Shown: positions 1 to 6,117, counted from the stretch's first letter. The stretch is DNA of 9,748 nucleotides from an uncultured Selenomonas sp. (GCA_937981305.1 CALJPB010000419.1:1-9748), one strand, 5' to 3'. A program made the numbers and translations. The notes: generated from the letters alone by a model not told the origin.

Positions 1-106
1 GGAAGAGCTTCGAGGAAACACCGTGTACCTCGTGCCCGCGCGCTTTGCACTCCTCCACGCAGTCGTACCCCAACTGTCCTGTTGCTCCGGTGATGAGGAT
101 TTTCAT
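1..106 (-). CDS. rfbD: dTDP-4-dehydrorhamnose reductase, N-terminal fragment (cut by window edge)
   Basis: Only the first 35 codons are present; the rest lies left of the window. The protein begins MKILITGATGQLGYD, the NAD(P)-binding Rossmann start (beta strand plus GxxGxxG, residues 7-13) typical of RfbD/RmlD. That enzyme reduces dTDP-4-dehydro-L-rhamnose to dTDP-L-rhamnose in the cytoplasm for cell-surface polysaccharide. The ATG is at 104-106, preceded on the minus strand by an AAAGGCGG ribosome-binding site with normal spacing, so the start is secure. It follows the histidine kinase on the same strand but is separated from it by a hairpin terminator, so it is probably a separate transcription unit. 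Other extended short-chain dehydrogenases such as sugar epimerases share this N-terminus; the GQLGYD wording favours RfbD, but so short a fragment cannot exclude them. Confidence 0.65.
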   Translation of the reverse strand, partial: MKILITGATGQLGYDCVEECKARGHEVHGVSSKLF

Positions 107-145
107 AGCAATCCGCCTTTCTTTTTCTTTTTCTCATTGTATCAT

Positions 146-190
146 AAAAAGCTGATACACGAAATCATTTCATTTCATGTATCAGCTTTT
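146..190 (-). terminator. Hairpin terminator after the two-component operon
   Basis: Perfect 13-nt arms AAAAGCTGATACA (147-159) and TGTATCAGCTTTT (178-190) flank an 18-nt loop in which GAAAT (161-165) and ATTTC (172-176) can pair further. On the minus strand the stem is followed by a run of five T (150-146), placed between the kinase stop codon (252) and rfbD (106). Because the arms begin with A and end with T, it could also act from the plus strand. Confidence 0.7.
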
Positions 191-251
191 CCGAAGAGCC
201 CGTCCACATCTTCACCGTTTCCGTTCCAAGGAAAACGAGGAATGCCGAGGG

Positions 252-1682
252 TTACTCGTGTATGGTCGGAATTGCGAGCGTGATGCTCGTCCCTTCGTTC
301 ACGGCGCTTCGAAGCGAGATCCTGATGTCGTGCCGCTCGGCGATCCAGCGTGCGATGGAGAGTCCGAGTCCGGAGCCGCCCGTCTCCTTTGTGCGTGAGG
401 AGTCGACGCGGTAGAACCGGTCGAAGATGCGCGGCTGATGCTCGGGCGCGATGCCGATGCCGTCGTCGGCGATGGTCACCATGACCCTGCTGCCGTCCGC
501 CGTCCCCACGGAGGAAACGCGGATGTGACCGCCCTCCGGCGTATACTTGAGACTGTTCTCCAGGAAGACGCGCAGCAGCTGCCGCAGGAGTACGGGGTCG
601 CCGTTGACGAGGGCGGGATCGTTCGTGCCGAGGGTGACCTCGTGTGAGGTCGTGACGGTCTGCATCTTTTCCATCGTATCGGCGAGCAGCGCAGCGAAGT
701 CGACTGGCTCCTTGTTGACCGCCTGCCGTTTTTGGTCGGCACGCGCGAGGAAGAGCAGCTTTTCGATGAGCTGCTGCATATTCTCCGCCTCCGAGCGGAT
801 GGCGGTGATGCCCTCGTCAAGCGTGTTCCTGTCCTCGCGCCCCCAGCGTGAGAGCATATCCGAGTAGCCGAGGATGACCGTGAGCGGCGTGCGCAGCTCA
901 TGCGAGGCATCCGAGACAAACCTCTGCTGCTGCAGGAAGCCCTCCTGCAGGCGGTCGAGCATTCGGTTGAACGTCTGCGCCAGCTCGGAGAGCTCGTCGC
1001 GTGCGTGCGGTACGTCGAGGCGTTTGCCGAGTCGTTCCACCTCGATGCTGCGTGCCGTCCATGTGATCTCGCGGATGGGCTTCAGGATGCGTACACTGAT
1101 GAAATGCCCCGCCGCGAGCGCGAGGACGAAGCAGATGGCGACGGTGTAGAAGAGAAGCCGTTGGAGTGCGTCGAAAAAATCCTTTTCCGTCGTAATCGTG
1201 CGGAAAAAATGGATCTGATAGGACAGTCCGCCGAACGAAACCGTACGCCGCGCGTGATAGACCGCACCGTTGCGAAAATCCGAGACCTCCATCTCGGGAT
1301 TTGCCCAGATCGGTGCCGTTATCCGCGCCTCCTCAATCGTCTCGATGGAGGGGAAATGCGCATCCGTGTCGAGCACGACGCGTCCCGTCTCATCGGTGAT
1401 CCGCACGATGACGCCGGGGATGACAGGTCCCTCGAACCAGAACTTTGCCTCCGCCGCATTGCCGCTCTCGATGTTGCTCATCACATGGTGAATGCTGCGG
1501 TCGAGATCCACCTCCGCCTGGCGATAGAAATAGATGTACGCGCCGCCCCCCAGAATCGCCGTCGATGCAATGAGGACGAAAAAGAGGATGGCTGCGTACA
1601 TGAGCGTGATCTTCGTGGAGATACGTACGTAGAAATGACGGTCGATCCAGCGACCCAGGCGCGTCCTAGTCGCGGACAACAT
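252..1682 (-). CDS. Sensor histidine kinase, HAMP-containing, OmpR-partner class
   Basis: Membrane sensor kinase of 476 aa that autophosphorylates on histidine and passes the phosphate to the adjacent regulator. Visible in order: transmembrane segment 1 (about 28-50), an extracytoplasmic sensor region (about 54-172) without a recognisable ligand motif, transmembrane segment 2 (about 175-197), a HAMP linker (198-246), the H-box SDASHELRTPLT with phospho-acceptor His261, the N-box ENSLKYTP (375-382), G1 DDGIGI (406-411), F-box IFDRFYR (419-425) and G2 GGSGLGLS (435-442). All catalytic boxes are intact. The reading frame stays open further upstream inside the regulator gene, but the ATG at 1680-1682 fits best: it overlaps the regulator's stop by 17 bp, has a GGGG-rich ribosome-binding stretch, and leaves a normal short cytoplasmic N-terminus. 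Translation is probably coupled to the regulator. The architecture resembles ArlS/CssS-type kinases; the signal sensed cannot be told. Confidence 0.93.
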   Translation of the reverse strand: MLSATRTRLGRWIDRHFYVRISTKITLMYAAILFFVLIASTAILGGGAYIYFYRQAEVDLDRSIHHVMSNIESGNAAEAKFWFEGPVIPGVIVRITDETGRVVLDTDAHFPSIETIEEARITAPIWANPEMEVSDFRNGAVYHARRTVSFGGLSYQIHFFRTITTEKDFFDALQRLLFYTVAICFVLALAAGHFISVRILKPIREITWTARSIEVERLGKRLDVPHARDELSELAQTFNRMLDRLQEGFLQQQRFVSDASHELRTPLTVILGYSDMLSRWGREDRNTLDEGITAIRSEAENMQQLIEKLLFLARADQKRQAVNKEPVDFAALLADTMEKMQTVTTSHEVTLGTNDPALVNGDPVLLRQLLRVFLENSLKYTPEGGHIRVSSVGTADGSRVMVTIADDGIGIAPEHQPRIFDRFYRVDSSRTKETGGSGLGLSIARWIAERHDIRISLRSAVNEGTSITLAIPTIHE

Positions 1683-2355
1683 ACCCGACGCCCCGCACCG
1701 TATAGATGTACTTCTTGTGGAAGCGGTCATCCAGCTTGGCGCGCAGGTAACGGATATAGACATCGACGACATTCGTCTCGCCCGTGTAGTCGAACCCCCA
1801 TACCTCCTGCAGGATCTGATCGCGCGTCAATACCGTGCGCTTGTTGCGCAGGAGGTATTCGAGCAGGTCGTATTCGCGCTTTGTGAGGGCGACGGTTTCG
1901 CCGTCCACCTGCACCTCGTAGCGCGAGAGGAACATGATGAGGTTCTTCACCGTGAGGCGGTCGGAGGCATCCTCCGTCGAGATGTCGCGGCGGCGCAGCG
2001 CGTTCCTGAGACGTGCGAGAAGCTCGGGCACGGCAAACGGCTTCGTGATGTAGTCGTCTGCGCCCGTGTCGAGCCCCTCCACACGATCCTCGACCGCGTC
2101 GCGTGCCGTCAGCATGATGATGGGGACGTTCGAGACCGTGCGGACACGGCGGCAGATCTCGATGCCGTCCATGCCGGGCAGCATCACGTCGAGCAGCACA
2201 ATGTCAAAGTTCTCCTGGATGATGCGTTCGTACGCACGCGTGCCGTTGCCCTCCGTCTCCGCCTCGAAGCCCTCGTGCTCGAGCTCCATCTGCAGGAAAC
2301 GTGCAATGCGTACCTCGTCCTCCACGATGAGGACCCGTGTTTTCTTTTCGTCCAT
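1666..2355 (-). CDS. OmpR/PhoB-family response regulator
   Basis: DNA-binding response regulator of 229 aa, partner of the kinase that follows and overlaps it. The receiver domain (about 7-118) has the acidic pair Glu12/Asp13, phospho-acceptor Asp56 in LLDVMLPGMDG, Thr83 in MLTA and Lys105 in TKPF. The winged-helix output domain (about 135-227) shows LTKREYDLLEYLL, VWGFDY, and the closing VDVYIRYLRAKLD and YTVRGVGYV typical of the OmpR class. The ATG at 2353-2355 is preferred. A GTG three codons upstream (2362-2364) also gives an open frame, but it lies inside the GAGGTGG sequence that serves as ribosome-binding site for the ATG. The gene diverges from rsmI, and an inverted repeat lies about 30 bp upstream. 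Targets are unknown; the nearness to a rhamnose and cell-wall context hints at envelope control but proves nothing. Confidence 0.94.
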   Translation of the reverse strand: MDEKKTRVLIVEDEVRIARFLQMELEHEGFEAETEGNGTRAYERIIQENFDIVLLDVMLPGMDGIEICRRVRTVSNVPIIMLTARDAVEDRVEGLDTGADDYITKPFAVPELLARLRNALRRRDISTEDASDRLTVKNLIMFLSRYEVQVDGETVALTKREYDLLEYLLRNKRTVLTRDQILQEVWGFDYTGETNVVDVYIRYLRAKLDDRFHKKYIYTVRGVGYVVRD

Positions 2356-2384
2356 AAAATCCACCTCGTTTGCATTCTAATATT

Positions 2385-2407
2385 ATGTTCTTACTATATA
2401 CGAACAT
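2385..2407. promoter_or_regulatory. Inverted repeat, candidate operator upstream of the response regulator
   Basis: ATGTTC (2385-2390) and GAACAT (2402-2407) form a perfect 6-bp inverted repeat with an 11-bp AT-rich spacer; two further pairs inside the spacer also match (8 of 11 pairs). It lies 30-52 bp upstream of the regulator ATG, in the divergent gap to rsmI. It overlaps minus-strand -10-like sequences (TATAGT, CATAAT) that I could not pair with a convincing -35. Autoregulation is an inference; OmpR-family proteins more often bind direct repeats. Confidence 0.35.
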
Positions 2408-2479
2408 GGCGGAAATGAAAAGATGGAAACGGGAAATATAATCGAACTTTTAGCCGCTCGTGGTTTTTATAAGCCTTGC

Positions 2480-2508
2480 TTGACAATGCTTCATTCGTGC
2501 CCCACAAT
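2480..2508 (+). promoter_or_regulatory. Sigma-70-type promoter for rsmI
   Basis: A perfect -35 TTGACA (2480-2485), a 17-bp spacer and -10 CACAAT (2503-2508, four of six consensus bases) predict a start near 2515, about 19 nt before the rsmI ATG. This also argues against the longer open reading frame that begins at 2423. Confidence 0.65.
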
Positions 2509-2533
2509 GGGAGAAAATGAACGGAGGAATGAC

Positions 2534-3391
2534 ATGGAACAGACGGGACGGCTCTATCTCTGCGCAACGCCGATCGGCAATCTCGCGGACATCACCTATC
2601 GCGCCGTCGAGACACTGCGCACGGCGGATGTGATTGCCGCCGAGGACACGCGGCACACGCGCGGACTCCTCGCACACTACGACATCCATACCCCCATGAC
2701 GAGCTACCACGAGCACAACAAGGAGGAAAAGGGCGCGGAGCTGATCGAACGCCTCTGTGCAGGGGAAACCATCGTCTGCGTCAGCGACGCGGGGCTGCCG
2801 GGCATTGCCGACCCCGGCGGCGACCTCGCGCGGCGTGCCATCGCGGCGGGCATCCCCGTCACGCCGCTGCCGGGCGCGAACGCCGCACTCTCCGCACTCA
2901 TCTGCGCGGGACTGCCGCTGGAGGGGTTCACCTTCGTCGGATTCCTCCCGCGCAAGGAGAAGAAGCGGCGCGAGGTTCTGGTGCGCGTCGCCGCCTACCC
3001 CGAGACGCTGATCTTCTACGAGGCACCGCACCGTCTGCGTGAGACCCTTGCCGCGCTCGCGGCGGGTCTCGGCGCACAGCGGCGGGCGTGCGCCGCGCGG
3101 GAGCTGACGAAGAAGTTCGAGGAGTTCCGCCGCACGACCCTCGGCGACCTCCTCGCACACTATCGGGAGCACGAGCCGCGCGGCGAGTTCGTGCTCATCG
3201 TCGCGGGCGCGGACGAGAATCCGCCTGCTGCGGATGCGGCGGAGGAGATGTCTCTCACGGAGCGTTATGCGGCGCACATCGCCAAAGGTTTGGACAAGAA
3301 GGAAGCCATGCGCCGCACCGCGCAGGAACTCGGCATCGCGCGGCGGGATGTGTATCAGGCACTCTTGGCGGGGGACGATGATGTCCACTGA
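2534..3391 (+). CDS. rsmI: 16S rRNA (cytidine1402-2'-O)-methyltransferase
   Basis: RsmI uses S-adenosylmethionine to methylate the ribose of C1402 in the 16S rRNA decoding centre. The 285-aa product matches the usual length. It shows the N-terminal LYLCATPIGNLADIT, AAEDTRHTR, the SAM-pocket motif VSDAGLPGIADPG (around residues 83-95), PLPGANAALSAL, FVGFLPRK and YEAPHRL, all typical of this SAM-methyltransferase (tetrapyrrole-methylase fold) family. A short C-terminal helical region (KEAMRRTAQELGIARRDVYQ) is also family-like. The frame is open from 2423, but the ATG at 2534 has a GGAGG site 6-7 nt upstream and gives the conserved N-terminus, while a promoter lies just ahead of it. The gene is very GC-rich. 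In B. subtilis rsmI is followed by abrB and metS; here the restriction-modification operon occupies that spot. Confidence 0.96.
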   Translation: MEQTGRLYLCATPIGNLADITYRAVETLRTADVIAAEDTRHTRGLLAHYDIHTPMTSYHEHNKEEKGAELIERLCAGETIVCVSDAGLPGIADPGGDLARRAIAAGIPVTPLPGANAALSALICAGLPLEGFTFVGFLPRKEKKRREVLVRVAAYPETLIFYEAPHRLRETLAALAAGLGAQRRACAARELTKKFEEFRRTTLGDLLAHYREHEPRGEFVLIVAGADENPPAADAAEEMSLTERYAAHIAKGLDKKEAMRRTAQELGIARRDVYQALLAGDDDVH

Positions 3392-3394
3392 AGA

Positions 3395-3423
3395 TTGATG
3401 ATTTTCGCCAAACGGTATATAAT
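3395..3423 (+). promoter_or_regulatory. Promoter P1 of the restriction-modification operon
   Basis: TTGATG (3395-3400), a 17-bp spacer and a perfect TATAAT (3418-3423) form a near-consensus promoter beginning right after the rsmI stop codon. The predicted start (about 3430) falls inside the large palindrome at 3426-3458, which would place that dyad in the operator position or at the extreme 5' end of the transcript. Confidence 0.6.
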
Positions 3424-3425
3424 CT

Positions 3426-3458
3426 TTCTAATCACGATTATTATAATCGTGATTAGAA
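3426..3458. promoter_or_regulatory. Perfect 33-bp palindrome over the predicted transcription start
   Basis: The left arm TTCTAATCACGATTAT (3426-3441) and right arm ATAATCGTGATTAGAA (3443-3458) are exact reverse complements around a single central base. No T-run follows on either strand, so it does not look like a standard intrinsic terminator, though it could cap the rsmI transcript. Its place 2 bp downstream of the -10 box of P1 suits a repressor operator or a 5' leader hairpin for the methyltransferase operon. The regulator is unknown; no controller gene is in the window. Confidence 0.6.
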
Positions 3459-3472
3459 TAATGGGTACTGCC

Positions 3473-3483
3473 GTCCGGTGGAC
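3473..3483. promoter_or_regulatory. CCGG site inside a small dyad in the operon leader
   Basis: GTCC (3473-3476) and GGAC (3480-3483) form a short inverted repeat containing CCGG at 3475-3478, the sequence expected to be methylated and cut by the enzymes encoded downstream. It lies between P1 and the second promoter-like element. Possible methylation-sensing control is an inference; such self-control is known for some C5-methyltransferases. Confidence 0.3.
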
Positions 3484-3488
3484 TTCCT

Positions 3489-3517
3489 TTATCAGCATTT
3501 TCTTCAAAAATTATAAT
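3489..3517 (+). promoter_or_regulatory. Second promoter-like element P2 next to the methyltransferase start
   Basis: TTATCA (3489-3494), a 17-bp spacer and a perfect TATAAT (3512-3517) predict a start near 3524, only about 7 nt before the preferred ATG at 3531. A transcript from here would be almost leaderless and would lack the first half of the ribosome-binding site. Confidence 0.4.
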
Positions 3518-3530
3518 GAAAAGGATCCCT

Positions 3531-4649
3531 ATGATCGAAACAATGCCTTTTGTTGAATGCTTTCCTCCTGCCTACGACGAAAAAATGTCCTTTGCAGACG
3601 ATACATATCGCTCCATCGATCTCTTTGCGGGCATCGGGGGGATTCGCAAGGGCTTTGACAATGCGTTTGGTGATGCGATCCGTACGGTGTTTGTCAGTGA
3701 GTGGGATGAACACGCGCAAAAGACCTATCGTGCAAATTATAAGGATTCTTTCGCGATTGCGGGCGACATTACGAAGATCGCCGCAGAGGAGATTGCCCCC
3801 TTTGATATCTGTCTGGCGGGATTTCCGTGTCAGGCATTTTCGATGGCGGGCAGGCACATGGGCTTCGAGGACAACTATGCCGGGATGTGCAGGGGAACGC
3901 TCTTTCTCGATGTTGTCCGCATCTGCGATTATCATCGCCCCAAGGTGATTTTTTGTGAAAATGTCAAGGGTCTGACCATCCATGACAGAGGACGTACATT
4001 CAAGGTCATCAAGGAAGCGTTTCGTCAGATCGGCTACACCGTATACAGCAAGGTTTTGAACAGCAAGGACTTCGGCGTACCGCAGAACCGTGAACGCATC
4101 TATATTGTTGCCTTTCGCAGTGATATTGATAGCACGGGGTTCGCGTTTCCCGAGGGGCATGATTCAAACACGACCATTCGTGATATCATGGAAGCGGAAG
4201 AAGTCAGTGTAAAATACTACCTCTCGACTGTCTACCTTGCCTCGCTGCGCCGCCACAAGGCACATCATGAGGCACTCGGACACGGATTCGGCTACGAGGT
4301 TCGGGAGCTTGACGGACAGGCGGGAGCGATTGTCTGCGGTGGGATGGGACGGGAGCGCAACCTCATTGTCGACAAGCGTCTCACGAACTTTACCCCTGTT
4401 ACCCGTATCAAGGGGGAGGTCAATCGCGAGGGCATCCGCAAGATGACCCCGCGCGAGTGGGCGCGGTTGCAGGGCTTTCCCGATGACTTTCTGCTGCCGC
4501 TTGCCGACACGCATCTCTACAAGCAGCTTGGCAACAGTGTGACCGTTAATGTGATCGAGGCGATTGCCCGGAACATCAGGGAGGTGCTTACGCATGGCCG
4601 TACATTCTCAAGAGAATGCAGTCAAGGCAAATCAGGGGGAGTGGAGTGA
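3531..4649 (+). CDS. DNA (cytosine-5)-methyltransferase of an HpaII-type restriction-modification system
   Basis: Type II modification enzyme that transfers methyl from SAM to C5 of cytosine, shielding host sites from the endonuclease encoded next. The 372-aa product has all key blocks: motif I DLFAGIGG (30-37), motif IV with catalytic Cys100 in PCQAFS, motif VI ENVKGL (Glu143), motif VIII QNRER (185-189), a target-recognition region (about 200-300), motif IX REWARLQGFP (from 308) and motif X GNSVTVN (from 334). Target CCGG is inferred from its partner enzyme, not read from the recognition region. ATG 3531 is chosen over the in-frame ATG 3516 because AAAAGGA (3519-3525) sits 5 nt before it, whereas 3516 has no ribosome-binding site. 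Base composition is less GC-rich than rsmI and metG, suggesting transfer. The last 56 bp overlap the endonuclease gene. Confidence 0.93.
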   Translation: MIETMPFVECFPPAYDEKMSFADDTYRSIDLFAGIGGIRKGFDNAFGDAIRTVFVSEWDEHAQKTYRANYKDSFAIAGDITKIAAEEIAPFDICLAGFPCQAFSMAGRHMGFEDNYAGMCRGTLFLDVVRICDYHRPKVIFCENVKGLTIHDRGRTFKVIKEAFRQIGYTVYSKVLNSKDFGVPQNRERIYIVAFRSDIDSTGFAFPEGHDSNTTIRDIMEAEEVSVKYYLSTVYLASLRRHKAHHEALGHGFGYEVRELDGQAGAIVCGGMGRERNLIVDKRLTNFTPVTRIKGEVNREGIRKMTPREWARLQGFPDDFLLPLADTHLYKQLGNSVTVNVIEAIARNIREVLTHGRTFSRECSQGKSGGVE

Positions 4650-5694
4650 ACTCTACGTGCTCGTTCATCTGCTCGGAACGGGACGGCTCTATGCGGCGGA
4701 CGCGGAACTCAATGCGCTCGCGGATTGCTTCTTTCCCATTCTCAAAGTCATGCGTTGCGAGGACGAAGATCGGCAGATTGATATGGTTGTGCGCGATCAT
4801 GGTGTGGAGATCATCTGCAACGGGATGGCGGTTCACACGGTCAAGAGGTCGCTGCTGACCTCCTATGCGAAGGCTCTGCTCGATGCAATACGCATGGGCA
4901 GGGGGGCCTTCGCCATTCCGCTTGCGGCGGAGGTTATGGAACGCCTTTCCATCTGCAAGGTCAAGGCTTCCTCCGCAGAGAAAGCGGACATCACCATGCG
5001 GCTGCACGATATTCATACGGGGCTTGAAAACGTCTTTGCGTTCTCGATCAAATCGTATATCGGGGCAGCCCCGACCCTTCTCAATGCCTCAAAATCGACA
5101 AATTTTGTATTTGCGGTGGAGGGGCTGGATGCGGCGGATATTTCCCGTATCAACGCCATCGAGGGAAGGAAAAAACTGCTGGAGCGGATGCAGGAGATCT
5201 CTGCGGCGGGCGGCAGCCTCCGCTATATCCGTCCTGCAAGCGACACGTTTCGGAACAATCTCAGCTTCATTGATATGTCGTTTGACCGTCTTCTTGCCGC
5301 GCTGCTGCTTGAAAGCTATCACAGCGGTGAGCTTGACTGCCGCAAACTCCTGCAAACCGTTGCGGAAGCCAATCCGTTTCATGTTGCTGAGCCGCAGAAA
5401 CTCTATGAATACAAATTCAAAAAGTTTCTCTGCGCCGTTGCGCTCGGAATGCAGCCCGCCAAAGCGTGGTCGGGGACGGAGGATGCGTCGGGCGGTTACA
5501 TCATTGCGCGTGCGGATGGTGCGGTTGTTGCCTATCATATCTACAACCGAAATTTCTTCGAGGAATATCTTCTTTGCAGCACACGATTGGAGAGAGCGTC
5601 GTCTTCGCGCAACGATTACTGCTGCATCTACGAGGTGGACGGCATTCACTACATCCATCTGAATTTGCAGATTCGATTTAAGGATCATGGATAA
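4594..5694 (+). CDS. HpaII-family type II restriction endonuclease (predicted CCGG)
   Basis: The 366-aa product resembles the HpaII restriction endonuclease family: N-terminal QGEWSELYVLVHLLGTGRLY (14-33), the central FSIKS (150-154) followed by PTLLNASKSTNFVF, and the C-terminal ASSSRNDY (335-342). Enzymes of this family cut unmethylated CCGG. Lys153 in FSIKS is a candidate catalytic lysine of a PD-(D/E)xK-like site; I cannot assign the other active-site residues with certainty. The ATG at 4594 has a GGGAGG ribosome-binding site (4579-4584) inside the methyltransferase gene and leaves 14 residues before the conserved GEWSE. An in-frame TTG at 4564 is less likely. The 56-bp overlap with the methyltransferase suggests coupled translation, with methyltransferase made first. 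No frameshift or stop is seen, so the enzyme looks intact. Family assignment is from memory of conserved blocks, not a search. Confidence 0.8.
   Translation: MAVHSQENAVKANQGEWSELYVLVHLLGTGRLYAADAELNALADCFFPILKVMRCEDEDRQIDMVVRDHGVEIICNGMAVHTVKRSLLTSYAKALLDAIRMGRGAFAIPLAAEVMERLSICKVKASSAEKADITMRLHDIHTGLENVFAFSIKSYIGAAPTLLNASKSTNFVFAVEGLDAADISRINAIEGRKKLLERMQEISAAGGSLRYIRPASDTFRNNLSFIDMSFDRLLAALLLESYHSGELDCRKLLQTVAEANPFHVAEPQKLYEYKFKKFLCAVALGMQPAKAWSGTEDASGGYIIARADGAVVAYHIYNRNFFEEYLLCSTRLERASSSRNDYCCIYEVDGIHYIHLNLQIRFKDHG
4603..4618. repeat. Inverted repeat just inside the endonuclease gene
   Basis: CATTCTC (4603-4609) and GAGAATG (4612-4618) are perfect 7-bp arms separated by AA, only 10-25 nt after the first base of the endonuclease ATG and inside the methyltransferase/endonuclease overlap. 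In mRNA a 6-bp stem with a 4-nt loop could form within or next to the initiating ribosome's footprint, so it might lower endonuclease translation. Chance occurrence is possible. Confidence 0.35.
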
Positions 5695-6094
5695 ACTGAC
5701 ACAGAAACAGCGCAGGAAGTGTATGCGCCGTGTCCGTGCGAAGGATACGAAGCCCGAGATCGCCCTGCGGAAAGCCCTCTGGCAGCGAGGCGTTCGCTAC
5801 CGTAAGAATGTCCGTGCGCTCCCCGGGACACCGGACATTGTGATTGTCGGGCGCAAAATTGCAATTTTTGTCGATGGGGATTTTTGGCACGCACACGGAC
5901 ATCGGGAGAATCCGGGCGAGGAAGTGGCGAGCAATCAGCCCTTTTGGCGGGCAAAACTCGCCCGCAATGTCGAGCGCGACCGCGAGGTGAACGACGCGCT
6001 GACCGAGATGGGGTGGCTTGTTCTGCGGTTCTGGGCGAGCGACGTAGAGAAGGATCTTGCCGGTGTGCTTGTCGAGATTGACGAATATCTATAG
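5687..6094 (+). CDS. vsr: Very-short-patch-repair (Vsr-type) mismatch endonuclease
   Basis: Vsr enzymes nick DNA beside T:G mismatches made when 5-methylcytosine deaminates, so this gene likely repairs the mutagenic by-product of the methyltransferase encoded two genes upstream. The 135-aa protein has MRRVRAKDTKPEIALRKAL, with Glu24 matching E. coli Glu25; LPGTPDIV, with Asp50 matching catalytic Asp51; the DNA-intercalating FW (66-67) and His68 matching His69; and NVERDREVNDALTEMGW, all in family order. At the metal site VDGDFWHAHGH replaces the E. coli THGCFWHHHHC pattern, and WAS replaces WEC near the C-terminus, so the usual cysteine zinc ligands are absent. The ATG at 5687 overlaps the endonuclease stop by 8 bp with AAGGA only 2 nt ahead, pointing to coupled translation. 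Starting here aligns with the E. coli N-terminus. Other Vsr homologues with a DGDFWH form exist, so the protein is probably functional. Confidence 0.85.
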   Translation: MDKLTQKQRRKCMRRVRAKDTKPEIALRKALWQRGVRYRKNVRALPGTPDIVIVGRKIAIFVDGDFWHAHGHRENPGEEVASNQPFWRAKLARNVERDREVNDALTEMGWLVLRFWASDVEKDLAGVLVEIDEYL

Positions 6095-6096
6095 GT

Positions 6097-6117
6097 GGCG
6101 CAGGTTGTCACTGCGCC
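6097..6117. repeat. GC-rich hairpin between vsr and metG
   Basis: GGCGCAG (6097-6103) and CTGCGCC (6111-6117) form a 7-bp stem with loop GTTGTCA, starting 3 nt after the vsr stop. No T-run follows, so it is not a typical intrinsic terminator. It may end or stabilise the operon mRNA. The proposed metG -35 hexamer lies in the loop. Confidence 0.45.

Noticed and set aside
900..1886. 328-codon plus-strand open frame opposite the kinase.
   Set aside because: The product is a low-complexity, Arg-rich shadow of the histidine kinase, whose catalytic boxes are intact on the minus strand.
2423..2533. Longer rsmI reading frame starting at 2423, adding 37 residues.
   Set aside because: The extension has no ribosome-binding site, is unlike the family, and overlaps the TTGACA promoter just upstream of ATG 2534.
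2450..3388. Long minus-strand open frame covering rsmI.
   Set aside because: It is antisense to a well-conserved gene with all RsmI motifs; long antisense frames are expected in GC-rich coding DNA.
3426..3458. The large palindrome as the intrinsic terminator of rsmI.
   Set aside because: No T-run follows on either strand and the stem is AT-rich. Its position on the start site of a promoter fits an operator or leader hairpin better, though partial termination is not excluded.
3504..4160. Minus-strand open frame opposite the methyltransferase, possibly an antisense-coded regulator.
   Set aside because: The methyltransferase motifs on the plus strand are complete, the minus product shows no recognisable domain, and no ribosome-binding site was evident.
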